A stretch of DNA of 64,000 nt from Gordonia araii NBRC 100433 (GCF_000241265.1 NZ_BAEE01000045.1:1-64000); one strand, 5' to 3'. Shown: positions 54,195-63,643, counted from the first letter of the stretch. Notes: generated by a model not told the origin, from the sequence alone. Numbers and translations: made by a program.

Positions 54195-56015
54195 ATGTCC
54201 TCTCCCACCCCACAGCCGCGCCTGCAACGATCTCGGGTCGCCCGCCTCGTCATCGCCGTCCTGGTCATGGTTCCCCTGGTGTTGTCCGCCGTCTACATGT
54301 GGGTCCTCTGGGATCCGACCAAGACCGTGAAGCACATGCCAGTCGCCATCGTCAACCAGGACGACGGGTTCACCGACGACGGCGGAACGACCAACGCCGG
54401 GCAACGCGTGACCGACAACCTCATCAAGTCGGGCTCGCTGGACTTCAAGCGGACCGACGTGAAGACCGCGTACGAGGGCTTGAGTTCCGACAAGTACTAC
54501 TTCGTCATCGACATCCCCCGCGACTTCAGCAAGAACCTGAAGACGATCACGACTCCGGGTGCTGCCGCGTCGATGATCACGGTGACCTTCAACGACTACA
54601 ACACGCTCAAGGCCTCCCAGATCGGCGGCTCGGCGATGGAGAAGATTCACCAGAGCGTCCTCAAGGGCATCGCGTCCACCACCGTCGGCGGTCTCGTCGA
54701 CGGAGTCCAGAAACTCGGCGACGGTCTGCGGGCGGCTGCCGACGGCTCCGCCCAGATCGGCGACGGCACCCAGACCCTGAACAGCAGTGTCGCCAACGAC
54801 CTGGTCCCCGGCGTCAAGAAGGCACGGGACGGTTCGGCGCAGCTCAGCGAGGGCGCGACCACCCTGGCCGAGGGACTGGTCACGCTGCAGAACGGCACCG
54901 ACAAGCTAGGCAACGGCGCCACCCAGGTGGCCGACGGAATCGAACGCCTCACCTCGACCGCCAAGCTGGCCGAGCTGCAGGAGGCCATCAAGCAGGCCCA
55001 GGCCCTGTCGCCCGGCAACCCGCAGATCGCGAAGCTCGCCGAACTCATCGACGGTCTCTCCCGCCTGAAAGCGGGCAGTCGCGAGGTCGCCAACCAGCTG
55101 ACCAGTCCGACCGCGCAGTACCGTAGCGGTGTCAACAAGCTGGTCGACGGCGGTGCCCGGCTGCAGGACGGAGCCTCGCGGCTGAGCACCGGCATGGTCG
55201 CCATCGACCAGGGCGTCGGCCGACTCGCCGACGGGACGCAGCGTCTGCAGGACGGGGCGGCCCGCCTCAACCAAGGCCTCTCCAACGGTGCCCAACAGGC
55301 CCCCGATTTCGGCGACGAGCAGGCGCGGGCGACACTCGCTCAGCTGATGGCCACGCCGGTCACCAAGGAGACCAACCACGTCGCCAAGGCCCAGTTCAGC
55401 GGACCCGGCGGCGCGCCGACGATTCTGCTGATCGCCTCGATGCTCGTGCCGATCATGGTGATCCTGACGTTCCGCGGGCACCGTTTCGTCACCGACAACG
55501 AGACCCCGCGCTCGCTGCGTAAGGTCGGCCGCCGCGCCCTCGCCGTGAGCGGCATCAGTCTCGGGGTGATGGTCCTGGTCGGCATCCTCGCCTTCGTCAC
55601 GCGCGACCCGATGCCCGATCCGGCCAACATGGCTCAAGTCGTGGCGATAACGGCGGCCGCGACATTGATGAACGCCGCACTGGTCTCCGTGCTGTACACC
55701 TTGTTCGGCTACGTGGTCGGCACCCTGGCATCGCTGTCCTGGCTCATGCTGCAGTTGTTCTCCTACGGAGGCATCTGGATGGTCGAGACCGTTCCCAAGC
55801 CGTTCCAGTGGCTGCACCCGATCTCACCGCTGACCTATGTGCGCGACGGCTACATCGCCGCCTTCAACGGTGTGCCCGGATTCTGGTCCGCCCTGTTCAC
55901 GTTGATCGTGATCGGGTTGATCGGACTCGCGCTCATGGTCGGCGCCACCAAGGTCCAGCGCACCCGCTACGAACGCGCACAGGGACTCGTGGCGACGCCC
56001 GCGCCAGCGATCTGA
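54195..56015 (+). CDS. YhgE/Pip-family ABC-2-type membrane protein
   Basis: The 606-residue protein has an N-terminal membrane segment (about 16-36) and an extracytoplasmic region of about 370 residues with repeated G-A-x-x-L-x-x-G and L-x-D-G-A-x-x-L units (about 165-375). Five C-terminal membrane segments (about 410-600) have the ABC-2 look. Family members include phage-infection protein Pip and MmpL-like exporters' partners; the cargo is unknown. The strong operator upstream suggests induction by a compound sensed by an unlinked regulator. Confidence 0.85.
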   Translation: MSSPTPQPRLQRSRVARLVIAVLVMVPLVLSAVYMWVLWDPTKTVKHMPVAIVNQDDGFTDDGGTTNAGQRVTDNLIKSGSLDFKRTDVKTAYEGLSSDKYYFVIDIPRDFSKNLKTITTPGAAASMITVTFNDYNTLKASQIGGSAMEKIHQSVLKGIASTTVGGLVDGVQKLGDGLRAAADGSAQIGDGTQTLNSSVANDLVPGVKKARDGSAQLSEGATTLAEGLVTLQNGTDKLGNGATQVADGIERLTSTAKLAELQEAIKQAQALSPGNPQIAKLAELIDGLSRLKAGSREVANQLTSPTAQYRSGVNKLVDGGARLQDGASRLSTGMVAIDQGVGRLADGTQRLQDGAARLNQGLSNGAQQAPDFGDEQARATLAQLMATPVTKETNHVAKAQFSGPGGAPTILLIASMLVPIMVILTFRGHRFVTDNETPRSLRKVGRRALAVSGISLGVMVLVGILAFVTRDPMPDPANMAQVVAITAAATLMNAALVSVLYTLFGYVVGTLASLSWLMLQLFSYGGIWMVETVPKPFQWLHPISPLTYVRDGYIAAFNGVPGFWSALFTLIVIGLIGLALMVGATKVQRTRYERAQGLVATPAPAI

Positions 56016-56045
56016 CGGTCAGGGCGGCGTCCACCGACGCGCGGC

Positions 56046-56072
56046 CTCCCCGGCCGGCACGAGGCCGGGGAG
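56046..56072. terminator. Strong stem-loop after the Pip-family gene
   Basis: CTCCCCGGCC (56046-56055) pairs perfectly with GGCCGGGGAG (56063-56072) over a 7-base loop, 30 bases after the stop of the Pip-family gene and 30 bases before the radA start. It has no T-tract but is very stable and placed as a terminator, just upstream of the radA -10. Confidence 0.7.
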
Positions 56073-56101
56073 TTGTCCGATGGTCCGTTTAGGCTGGCTT
56101 G

Positions 56102-57493
56102 GTGGCAGTTAAGACTCGAGCCGTCTACCGGTGCAGCGCCTGCGGGCACCAGCCGGCGAAGTGGGTTGGCCGCTGCCCGGAGTGCGGCGAGTGGGGCACC
56201 GTCGACGAAGCCGCCGTCGCGTCGACGAAGAGCCGCTCCGCCGCCAGCGTCGCACCCAGCAGCCCGGCGAAGCGCCTGACCGAGGTCGGTTCCGAAGCCG
56301 CCAGGGTCATCCCCACCGGCATCGGCGAATTCGACCGCGTCCTGGGCCGCGGCGTCGTGCCCGGGTCGGTGATCCTGCTGGCAGGCGAGCCCGGCGTCGG
56401 CAAGTCGACGCTGCTGCTGGAGGCCGCCAAACACTGGGCGCGCGGCGGGCGAAGGGCGCTCTACATCACCGGCGAGGAGTCGGCCGGGCAGGTCAGGCTG
56501 CGTGCCGAGCGGACCGACGCGGTCGACGAGAACGTCTACCTGGCCGCCGAATCCGACCTGGCAACGGTGCTCGGCCACGTCGCCGAAGTGGACCCGTCGC
56601 TGCTGATCGTCGACTCGGTGCAGACGATGGTGGCCACCGAGTCGGACGGAGTGCACGGCGGCGTCACGCAGATCCGCGCCGTCACCACGGCCTTGGTGTC
56701 GCTGGCGAAGAACAGCGGCGTCGCGGTCATCCTCGTCGGCCATGTCACCAAGGACGGCGCCGTAGCCGGACCGCGGTCGCTGGAACACCTCGTCGACGTC
56801 GTGCTGAGCTTCGAAGGCGACCGCCATTCTCCGTTGCGGATGGTGCGCGGGATCAAGAACCGCTTCGGCGCCGCCGACGAGGTGGGCTGTTTCGAGCAGC
56901 GCGACAACGGAATCCACCAGGTCACCGATCCGTCGGGGATCTTCTGGCACCAGCGTCAGGGCGACGTCACCGGTTCGGCCGTCCTGGTCACGATGGACGG
57001 CAAACGCGCCCTCGTCGGCGAGGTGCAGGCGCTGGCGAACGGCACCGACATGGCCAACCCCCGTCGCGCCGTCTCCGGTTTGGACAGCGCGCGCGTCGCG
57101 ATGGTGCTGGCGGTGCTGCAAGCCCGCCTCGGCCTGGACAAGATCGGCAAGTCCGAGGTCTACGCGTCGACCGTCGGCGGCATGAAGGTCACCGAACCCG
57201 CCTCCGACCTGGCGATCGCCATGGCCGTAGCGTCGGTGGTCAAGGGTCGTACGATCCCGTTCACCACCGTGGCCATCGGCGAAGTGGGCCTCGCCGGGGA
57301 GGTACGGCCGGTCAGCGCGCTCACCCGGCGGCTGGCCGAGGCCAAACGGCTCGGCTTCCGTCACGCGGTCATTCCCGCCGCCGGTGCCGACCGCGAAGAC
57401 CTGCCGCAGGGCATCCGCATCACCCGCGTCGCGAATCTCGCCGAGGCGGTCGACGCGTGCATGCCCGACGGCCGGCCGTCGGTCGACTTCTGA
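56102..57493 (+). CDS. radA: DNA repair protein RadA
   Basis: RadA is a RecA-like branch-migration ATPase in recombination repair. The 463-residue protein has a C4 zinc finger ([23 protein letters not shown]), Walker [14 protein letters not shown] (about 99-111), Walker [10 protein letters not shown], the family motif [15 protein letters not shown] (KNRFG) and a Lon-like C-terminal domain. GTG 56102 is preferred over TTG 56099: TAGGCT (56090-56095) lies exactly seven bases upstream, so the mRNA looks leaderless. Confidence 0.96.
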   Translation: MAVKTRAVYRCSACGHQPAKWVGRCPECGEWGTVDEAAVASTKSRSAASVAPSSPAKRLTEVGSEAARVIPTGIGEFDRVLGRGVVPGSVILLAGEPGVGKSTLLLEAAKHWARGGRRALYITGEESAGQVRLRAERTDAVDENVYLAAESDLATVLGHVAEVDPSLLIVDSVQTMVATESDGVHGGVTQIRAVTTALVSLAKNSGVAVILVGHVTKDGAVAGPRSLEHLVDVVLSFEGDRHSPLRMVRGIKNRFGAADEVGCFEQRDNGIHQVTDPSGIFWHQRQGDVTGSAVLVTMDGKRALVGEVQALANGTDMANPRRAVSGLDSARVAMVLAVLQARLGLDKIGKSEVYASTVGGMKVTEPASDLAIAMAVASVVKGRTIPFTTVAIGEVGLAGEVRPVSALTRRLAEAKRLGFRHAVIPAAGADREDLPQGIRITRVANLAEAVDACMPDGRPSVDF

Positions 57494-57496
57494 CCG

Positions 57497-58066
57497 CTAC
57501 GGACTCGAGTACTTGGCCCACCGCTGATGTTCGTCGGGCCGCTGCGAGTTCGCCACGTGCTCGGAGAAATGCTGGCGCGGGTCGATGCCGATGAAAAGGG
57601 CCTGGCTGGTGGCGACCGGCTTCGCCTCGCCCGCACCGTCGGGGCCGTCGATATACGCCGCGGAACTCGTGTAGACCTTGCGGCGCTGCTTGCCGAGGAT
57701 CGTGGCGGTGAACCGCAACGACGATTCGATCGGGATCGGCTGGGCGAAGTCGATCTCCAGGTGACCGGTGACCACCGGCACCCCGATGAGCAGCGCGGTC
57801 GTGCCCATCACCTCGTCAAACGCCGCGGAGAGGATCCCGCCGTGAATCACGCCGGGGCCGCCCTCCATCCAGGATGCGACGTTCATCGTCGCCGTCGATC
57901 CGAGCCCCTCGCCGGCGGTCACCGTGACGTGCAAACCGTTGACGGCATCGTCGCCGCAGCCGTAGCAGAGCGCGTGGTGGAACCGGATGGGCTGTCCCGG
58001 CGGCGTCGCCTTGGGATGGCGGCTCAAGGGCTCAAGGTCGTCGGGTACTGCGAAACTGCCTCTCAC
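57497..58066 (-). CDS. PaaI-type hotdog thioesterase
   Basis: The 189-residue protein has a hotdog domain with GGPGVIHGGILSAAFDEVMG (helix with the HGG motif) and TGHLEIDFAQPIPIESSLRFTATIL. It probably hydrolyses acyl-CoA; the substrate is unknown. A short N-terminal CYGCG is extra. GTG 58066 is chosen, with TAGACT (58080-58075) upstream. It ends three bases from radA (convergent) and is divergent from disA. Confidence 0.82.
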   Translation of the reverse strand: MRGSFAVPDDLEPLSRHPKATPPGQPIRFHHALCYGCGDDAVNGLHVTVTAGEGLGSTATMNVASWMEGGPGVIHGGILSAAFDEVMGTTALLIGVPVVTGHLEIDFAQPIPIESSLRFTATILGKQRRKVYTSSAAYIDGPDGAGEAKPVATSQALFIGIDPRQHFSEHVANSQRPDEHQRWAKYSSP

Positions 58067-58112
58067 AGACCGATAGTCTAGTTTCGCCACGCCTACCCGC
58101 TGGAGCGCACCC

Positions 58113-59189
58113 ATGACCGCACCGATGTCCGACCTCACCCGGGAGACGCTTGCCCGCGTCGCACCGGGCACCCGCCTGCGCGACGGACTCGAGCGAATCT
58201 TGCGCGGCGGGACCGGCGCTCTCATCGTCCTCGGCCACGACAAGAACGTCGAGCGGATCTGCGACGGCGGGTTCCATCTCGACGTCGAATTCGCCCCGAC
58301 CCGCCTCCGGGAGCTGGCGAAGATGGACGGCGCCCTGGTGCTCTCGACCGACGGCTCCCGGATCGTTCGGGCGAATGTGCAGCTCATGCCGGATCCGTCG
58401 CTGCCGACCGAGGAGTCGGGCACACGGCACCGCGCGGCCGAGCGCACCGCGATCCAGACCGGGTTTCCGGTGATCTCGGTCAGCGCGTCGATGTCGATCG
58501 TGAGCGTCTACGTCGACGGCACCCGGAAGGTCGTCGAGAGCCCCGATCCGATCCTGTCGCGCGCCAACGTCGCGCTGGCCACGCTGGAGCGCTACCGCTC
58601 CCGGCTCGACGAGGTGCTGGGCCAATTGTCGCGCTCGGAGATCGAGGACGACGTCACGCTTCGCGATGTCATGAGCGTCGCGCAGCGGATGGAAATGGTC
58701 CGACGGGTCTCCGACGAGATCGATCTCTACCTGCTGGAACTGGGCACCAACGGCCGACAGGTCCGCTTGCAGCGCGAAGAGCTCATCAGCGACAACGCCA
58801 TCATGCGCGAACTGCTGGTCCGCGACTACTACGCGTCGCCGGAGCCTCCGACCATCAAGGAGCTGGAGCAGGCGCTGACGTCGATCGAGGCGCTCTCCGA
58901 CGCCGACCTGCTCGACCTGTCGCTCATCGGCCGCTCCTTCGGCTACCCGACGACGGTCGAGGCGCTGGACATGGCGATGACTCCCCGCGGATACCGGTTG
59001 CTGGCGCGCATCTCCCGATTGCAGTTCGCCCACATCGACCGGCTCGTCGCCAATTTCGGGTCGTTGCAGGCGCTCCTGGCGAGTAGCGCGGCCGACCTGC
59101 AGGGTGTGGAAGGCATCGGCAGCATCTGGGCCAGGCACATCCGCGAGGGACTCTCCCGCCTCGCCGAGGTGAGCCTCGACCGGTTCTGA
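58113..59189 (+). CDS. disA: Diadenylate cyclase DisA (c-di-AMP synthase, DNA scanning)
   Basis: DisA makes cyclic di-AMP from two ATP and scans DNA for branched structures. The 358-residue protein has the DAC domain (about 1-145) with DGA in [13 protein letters not shown] and RHR in [12 protein letters not shown] linker of helices and a C-terminal helix-hairpin-helix domain follow ([21 protein letters not shown]). Length is normal. It follows radA as in mycobacteria (Rv3585-Rv3586); RadA is known to modulate DisA. Confidence 0.96.
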   Translation: MTAPMSDLTRETLARVAPGTRLRDGLERILRGGTGALIVLGHDKNVERICDGGFHLDVEFAPTRLRELAKMDGALVLSTDGSRIVRANVQLMPDPSLPTEESGTRHRAAERTAIQTGFPVISVSASMSIVSVYVDGTRKVVESPDPILSRANVALATLERYRSRLDEVLGQLSRSEIEDDVTLRDVMSVAQRMEMVRRVSDEIDLYLLELGTNGRQVRLQREELISDNAIMRELLVRDYYASPEPPTIKELEQALTSIEALSDADLLDLSLIGRSFGYPTTVEALDMAMTPRGYRLLARISRLQFAHIDRLVANFGSLQALLASSAADLQGVEGIGSIWARHIREGLSRLAEVSLDRF

Positions 59190-59261
59190 CGTCGTTCACG
59201 CGCCGCGATTACGGTCGCGCGACACCGGCCGAGGGCGCGGGAACGGAACGGTGGAGCGAGA

Positions 59262-60038
59262 TCAGGGCTGCTGGGCCGGTGCGACGACGTTGAAGGTGAT
59301 CGGCGCGGACTCCCGCTCGCCGATCTTGCCGATCGCGCGGTAGGCGCCGGGCGGAATCGGCTCGCGCGGGGTCTTGCAGCCGGGAGTGCTCGTCGTCCCC
59401 GACCACGTCACCGTGTCGCGCTCCTGCTGACCGGGCTGGAAGGCCACGTTGCGCACCGTGCGCAGCGGCGAGCAGTCCCGCGCCGTCCACAGCGTGCGCG
59501 TGCCGTCCAGCGACCGCACGACGACGTTCTGGGCTGCCTTGCCGATGTCGCGGGTGCACTCGGTGAGCCCGCCATTGGTCACGGCGATGGTGAATACCGG
59601 CTGGTCACCGACCTTGTAGGTCGACTTGTCGGTGTACAGCACCACCGAAAGGCTCTGATCGGTGCACAGATTCTGCGCCGGAACTCCCGCCGCGGCGTCG
59701 GTCGGCTGAACCGGGCCCTGCGGAGCGGGCGCAGCCTCGCCGGGCTGCTGTTGCTGGGGTGCCGGGTCACCGCCCTGCGGCGCCGCCTGATTGTTGTCGG
59801 GGTTGTTCTGCTGCTGTCCGCCGGCCTGATTGTTCTCGCCCGGCTGCGCGGGCGGCTCCTTCGGCTCCGGGGCGGGAGCGGAACTCGTGGCGGCGACCTG
59901 CTGATCGTCGGGGGATGACGGCAGCGCCGAGATGATGAGCGCGACGACCAGTCCCACGAACGCCAGAGCACCGACACCGGCGACGATGCGCCGACGCCAG
60001 TAGATCTCTGGCGGCAAAGGGCCCTGTGGTTCGATCAC
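59262..60038 (-). CDS. Membrane-anchored protein with Pro/Gln-rich linker (Rv3587c-like)
   Basis: The 258-residue protein has a short cytoplasmic start, one membrane helix (about 18-42), a disordered linker rich in Pro, Gln and Asn (about 48-120) and an extracytoplasmic strand-rich domain (about 125-255) with several cysteines (LCTDQSLSVVLYTDKSTYKVGD, ARDCSPLRTV, PGCKTPREP). The folded part looks Ig-like. It matches the conserved Rv3587c position and layout; function unknown. Confidence 0.78.
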   Translation of the reverse strand: MIEPQGPLPPEIYWRRRIVAGVGALAFVGLVVALIISALPSSPDDQQVAATSSAPAPEPKEPPAQPGENNQAGGQQQNNPDNNQAAPQGGDPAPQQQQPGEAAPAPQGPVQPTDAAAGVPAQNLCTDQSLSVVLYTDKSTYKVGDQPVFTIAVTNGGLTECTRDIGKAAQNVVVRSLDGTRTLWTARDCSPLRTVRNVAFQPGQQERDTVTWSGTTSTPGCKTPREPIPPGAYRAIGKIGERESAPITFNVVAPAQQP

Positions 60039-60133
60039 ACTCCCACGCTAACGGCCCCCGACTACCTGACCGATGAGGCTATCCGGCGTGTCGCAATACT
60101 GCCGCTGATCACAGCGAACGCGGCTGCGGGCCG

Positions 60134-60787
60134 CTACACCTCGTCGGGCTCGGCCGGCTGGTCGTCGACGTCACCGAGAACGTCGCGCAGCGCGACGCGA
60201 CCGTCGGCCAGATGGTAGGTCAACCCGAGGATCGCGACCTCGCCGCTGTCGACGCGCTGACGGATCAACTGGCTGCGCTGCATCAGCAGACGCCCCGTCT
60301 CGACGACGTGCTCGGCCTCGAACTCGTCCAGACGCGTCTTGCCTTTGGCCCGCGCCGAGAGGATCGACGGTCCGACGCGTTCGATGATGTCGCGGATGTA
60401 GCCGCCGGGGATGGTCAGATCGTTGAGCGACGCGACGGTCGAACCCACGGCGCCACAGGAGTCATGGCCGAGAATGGCGATGAGCGGAACGTGCAGGAGT
60501 TCGGTCGCGAACTCCAGCGAACCGAGCACCGACGAGTCGATGATGTGGCCGGCGGTACGCACGACGAACATGTCGCCCAGCCCCTGATCGAAGATCATCT
60601 CGGCGGCGACCCGCGAGTCGGAGCAGCCGAACAGGACCACGTTGGGCGCCTGCCCTGCGGCGAGGACCGCGCGGTGGTCGATACCCTGGTTGGGATGCTC
60701 CGGTTTACCAGCCACGAATCGTTCATTCCCGGCCTTGAGGTTCGCCCAGGCCTGGGCTGGCGTCAATCGTTGTGAGGCTGCGGACAT
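60134..60787 (-). CDS. canB: Beta-carbonic anhydrase
   Basis: The enzyme hydrates CO2 to bicarbonate. The 217-residue protein has the zinc ligands Cys and Asp/Arg dyad in VLFGCSDSRVAAE, and His and Cys in AILGHDSCGAVGS; FVVRTAGHIID is conserved. It matches M. tuberculosis CanB (Rv3588c) closely. ATG 60787 shares bases with the earliest possible mutY ATG on the other strand. Confidence 0.94.
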   Translation of the reverse strand: MSAASQRLTPAQAWANLKAGNERFVAGKPEHPNQGIDHRAVLAAGQAPNVVLFGCSDSRVAAEMIFDQGLGDMFVVRTAGHIIDSSVLGSLEFATELLHVPLIAILGHDSCGAVGSTVASLNDLTIPGGYIRDIIERVGPSILSARAKGKTRLDEFEAEHVVETGRLLMQRSQLIRQRVDSGEVAILGLTYHLADGRVALRDVLGDVDDQPAEPDEV

Positions 60788-60797
60788 GGGATTGAGT

Positions 60798-61676
60798 ATG
60801 CCACCGGGGCCGATCCTGGCCTGGTTCGACGTCCACGAACGGGACCTGCCGTGGCGCCGCGACGAGGCGACCGCCTGGCACATCCTGATCAGCGAGTTCA
60901 TGCTGCAGCAGACACCCGTCTCGCGCGTGCTCGGGCCGTGGCGAGAATGGGTGACCCGCTGGCCGACTCCCGCGGATATGGCCGCCGCCAGCGGCGCCGA
61001 CGTGCTTCGGGCGTGGGGCAAGCTCGGCTATCCGCGACGGGCGCAACGGCTGCACACCTGCGCGAAATCGATTGCGGCACAACACGACAACGTCGTGCCC
61101 GACGACGTGGACGCGTTGCTCGCACTGCCCGGCGTCGGCGAGTACACCGCGCGGGCGGTGGCCTGCTTCGCCTACGGCCGCGCCGTTCCCGTCGTCGACA
61201 CGAATGTGCGCCGCGTCATCGCGCGCGCCTGTCACGGCCGGGCCGACGCTTCCACGGCGCGGCGGTCCGATCTCGACGACGCTTCGGCGATCGCGCCGCG
61301 CAGCGCCGACGGCGAACCGGCACCGACGGCGCCTCGCTTCTCGGCGGCGCTGATGGAATTGGGCGCCCTGGTCTGCACGGCCCGCAACCCGCGCTGCGAC
61401 GCCTGCCCGATCGTCGGGTCCTGCGCGTGGGTGGCCGCCGGACGACCCGCCTCGACCGAACCGCGCAAACGCGTGCAGCGCTACGAGGGCACCGACCGAC
61501 AGGCGCGCGGACGACTGCTCGACGTGCTGCGCGACCGGACCGGCCCGGTCGAGCGGGACCGGCTCGACGCCGCGTGGCCGGCCGACCCCGGCCAGCGGGC
61601 CCGCGCGCTGGATTCGCTGCTCGTCGACGGATTGGTCGAGATCACCGACGACGGCCTGTTCCGGCTCGGCGGCTGA
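60798..61676 (+). CDS. mutY: A/G-specific adenine DNA glycosylase MutY
   Basis: MutY removes adenine paired with 8-oxoguanine. The 292-residue protein has the catalytic Glu in ISEFMLQQTPVSRV, the helix-hairpin-helix LPGVGEYTARAVACFAYG, the catalytic Asp in VPVVDTNVRRV, and the iron-sulfur loop with spacing C-x6-C-x2-C-x5-C (CTARNPRCDACPIVGSC). The C-terminal domain is short, as in M. tuberculosis Rv3589. ATG 60798 is preferred over 60786 because the latter overlaps the canB start. Confidence 0.93.
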   Translation: MPPGPILAWFDVHERDLPWRRDEATAWHILISEFMLQQTPVSRVLGPWREWVTRWPTPADMAAASGADVLRAWGKLGYPRRAQRLHTCAKSIAAQHDNVVPDDVDALLALPGVGEYTARAVACFAYGRAVPVVDTNVRRVIARACHGRADASTARRSDLDDASAIAPRSADGEPAPTAPRFSAALMELGALVCTARNPRCDACPIVGSCAWVAAGRPASTEPRKRVQRYEGTDRQARGRLLDVLRDRTGPVERDRLDAAWPADPGQRARALDSLLVDGLVEITDDGLFRLGG

Positions 61677-61680
61677 TCAC

Positions 61681-61746
61681 TCCTCCCGCACGAATCGTCA
61701 GTTCCCGACGCGATCTCATCGGGAAGTGCGGATCGGTGCGGGAGGA
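61681..61746. terminator. Nested inverted repeat, bidirectional terminator
   Basis: TCCTCCCGCAC (61681-61691) pairs perfectly with 61736-61746. Inside, TTCCCGA (61702-61708) pairs with TCGGGAA (61719-61725). The structure starts four bases after the mutY stop and covers the last codons of the convergent hydrolase gene, whose stop is at 61716. Confidence 0.6.
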
Positions 61747-62522
61747 AGGGCCGAGAGGAAGGCTTCGACCGCGCCCCGGAAGAACTCCGGCGCGTCGTCG
61801 TGAATCAGGTGGCCGGCGCCGGGCGCGACGACGTGCTGAGCGTTGACGTTGCGCAGCGCCATCGCCGCCATCTGGCCGGGCGGGGTGACGGTGAAGCCGG
61901 CTTCGAGGACCAGTGCCGGCACCTCCACCCGCTCCCACGCCGACCAGTAGTCGCGGCGCCCCCATTCGTCGGCGATGGAGATGAACACGTCCAGGTCGCC
62001 GTGCAGGCGCCCATCGTCGAAAGCTTCGTAGAAGTAGCGGCCCGCGACCTCGCCGAAGAGTTCCTGCGCGTGTTCGACGGAGGTGAACCGGTCGGGCCAC
62101 GTCTCGAACCACGGCGTCCAGTTGCGCGTCGTCTGACCGCGAAAGTCGGGCGCCATGTCTTCGACGACGATGCCGCGCACCAGGTCGGGATGCTTCGCGG
62201 CGGTACACCACGCGTGCAATCCGCCCATCGAGTGGCCGATCAGGACCGCGGGGTCGTCGCGACCGGTGAGCCGCCCGATGCGCGCCAGGACGTCGGCGAT
62301 GTCGTCGACGAAACGCTCGGTGGCCATCTCGTCGGGCTCGACCTTCGTCGACGGCGGTATCGGACCGGTGTGCCACGCCGCGTCGACGGTGAAGACGCGT
62401 CCGTAGCGCCGCAGCCAACCGACCTGTCGCGACCAGGTGCGCCCGCGGCCCATCAATCCGTGCAGCAGCAAGATGGGCGGGCCGTCGCCCCCGTGATCGG
62501 TCAGCGAGTCGGAGTCGGTCAC
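61716..62522 (-). CDS. Alpha/beta hydrolase (Rv3591c-like)
   Basis: The 268-residue protein has the oxyanion HG in PILLLHGLMGRGRTW, the nucleophile in VLIGHSMGGLHAWC (about 97), an acidic residue in VLEAGFTV and the His in GAGHLIHDDAPEFF. The substrate is unknown. GTG 62522 lies about eight bases after TACAGT (62535-62530), suggesting a leaderless transcript. The last codons lie in the terminator shared with mutY. Confidence 0.88.
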   Translation of the reverse strand: MTDSDSLTDHGGDGPPILLLHGLMGRGRTWSRQVGWLRRYGRVFTVDAAWHTGPIPPSTKVEPDEMATERFVDDIADVLARIGRLTGRDDPAVLIGHSMGGLHAWCTAAKHPDLVRGIVVEDMAPDFRGQTTRNWTPWFETWPDRFTSVEHAQELFGEVAGRYFYEAFDDGRLHGDLDVFISIADEWGRRDYWSAWERVEVPALVLEAGFTVTPPGQMAAMALRNVNAQHVVAPGAGHLIHDDAPEFFRGAVEAFLSALPPAPIRTSR

Positions 62523-62564
62523 GGTTGAGACTGTAGCCCGGCCCGCGCGTCATGATTTCGGTCA

Positions 62565-62605
62565 TCCAGCGTCGATCGGCGCAGCACGGGCGAAACGATG
62601 CTGGA
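62565..62605. repeat. Inverted repeat in the hydrolase/mhuD divergent region
   Basis: TCCAGCGTCGATCGG (62565-62579) and CGAAACGATGCTGGA (62591-62605) form inverted arms matching at 11 of 15 positions. The right arm differs at one base from the right arm at 48921-48935. Being between divergent genes it is not a terminator; it could be a protein site or a decayed dispersed repeat. Confidence 0.4.
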
Positions 62606-62640
62606 GGCGATGGTCCCTGTCGAGTGAGCGTCGGCGCAGC

Positions 62641-62652
62641 TAGGGTGGGGTC
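62641..62652 (+). promoter_or_regulatory. Leaderless -10 of mhuD
   Basis: TAGGGT (62641-62646) lies exactly seven bases before the A of ATG 62653. GGTGGGG could look like a ribosome site but would be untranscribed if this -10 is used. No IdeR-type iron box is visible here. Confidence 0.5.
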
Positions 62653-62970
62653 ATGGCAGTAGTCAAGATCAACGCGATCAGCATCCCCGAAGGCGCGGGC
62701 CCCGAGTTGGAGAAGCGCTTCGCCAACCGCGCGCACACCGTCGACGGGTCGCCGGGCTTCCTGGGCTTCCAGTTGCTGCGCCCCACGAGCGGCGAGGACC
62801 GGTACTTCGTCTACACGCAGTGGGAGTCCGAGGAGGACTACCAGAACTGGGCCAACGGCGACGCACGGGCCGCGCATGCCGGCGAGCGCAAGGGCAACAC
62901 CGTCGCGTCGGGCGCGAACCTCCTCGAGTTCGAGGTGGTCATCGACGCGAAGCCGGCGTCGGCGCAATAA
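62653..62970 (+). CDS. mhuD: Haem-degrading monooxygenase MhuD
   Basis: MhuD cleaves haem to mycobilin and releases iron, without CO. The 105-residue ABM-fold protein matches Rv3592 along its length. The catalytic Asn is in VVKINAI (residue 7), the Trp in YQNWANG (about 66) and the haem-ligand His in RAAHAGERKG (about 75). It lets the cell use host or environmental haem as an iron source, the counterpart of the haem synthesis genes at 6-19 kb. Confidence 0.95.
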   Translation: MAVVKINAISIPEGAGPELEKRFANRAHTVDGSPGFLGFQLLRPTSGEDRYFVYTQWESEEDYQNWANGDARAAHAGERKGNTVASGANLLEFEVVIDAKPASAQ

Positions 62971-62980
62971 CGCACTCCTC

Positions 62981-63643
62981 GTGACGCAGCCGGTCCGCGA
63001 TGCCTACGCATCGCGGGTAGCCGAATACATCCAGGTCTGCGGGACCATCGAGACGGCCGACCCGCGCGACCGCGACCTCGTCGCCTCATGGGCGCGCGAC
63101 ATCGACGGTCCTATCGTCGACGTCGGGTGCGGCCCTGGCCAGTGGACCGCGTTCCTTCACGACGACGGCGCGAGCGTTGTCGGGGTCGATCCGGTTCCCG
63201 AGTTCATCGACGAAGCACGCCGGCGCTATCCCGACGCGCATTATGCGGTCGGTCGCGCCGGGGCACTCGACTTCCCGCCGGGGTCGAAGGCCGGGATCCT
63301 CGCCTGGTTCTCGTTGATTCACGTCGATCCCGCCGCCCTCGACCCCGTGCTCGACGATGTGGCGCGCGTGCTGAAGCCGGGCGGGCGGCTGCTGGTCGGC
63401 TTCTTCGAAGGCCCGGAACTCGTCCGGTTCGAGCACAAGGTCTACCCGGCCTGGTACTGGCCAACGGCCGACCTGACCCGACGGCTCGACGCCGCCGGCT
63501 TCTCGGTGGTCGAGACCCGCACTCGAATGGACCCCGCCTCGACCCGCAGCGGGGGTTCGATCAGCGCCGTGCTGCGGGCGCGCGACGACGCGACGCACCC
63601 GCGGCGACGATCTGATCCTCCGTCACCCCTGGTCGATAAGTAG
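62981..63643 (+). CDS. SAM-dependent class I methyltransferase
   Basis: The 220-residue protein has SAM motif I IVDVGCGPGQWTAFL (about 45-59), the acidic end of strand 2 in VVGVDPVPEFIDEARRR, and LKPGGRLLVGFF (motif post-III). It is of the Methyltransf_11/25 type; the acceptor is unknown. GTG 62981 starts ten bases after mhuD, so it is probably co-transcribed. Its stop codon TAG is the first three bases of the KstR-like palindrome. Confidence 0.88.
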   Translation: MTQPVRDAYASRVAEYIQVCGTIETADPRDRDLVASWARDIDGPIVDVGCGPGQWTAFLHDDGASVVGVDPVPEFIDEARRRYPDAHYAVGRAGALDFPPGSKAGILAWFSLIHVDPAALDPVLDDVARVLKPGGRLLVGFFEGPELVRFEHKVYPAWYWPTADLTRRLDAAGFSVVETRTRMDPASTRSGGSISAVLRARDDATHPRRRSDPPSPLVDK

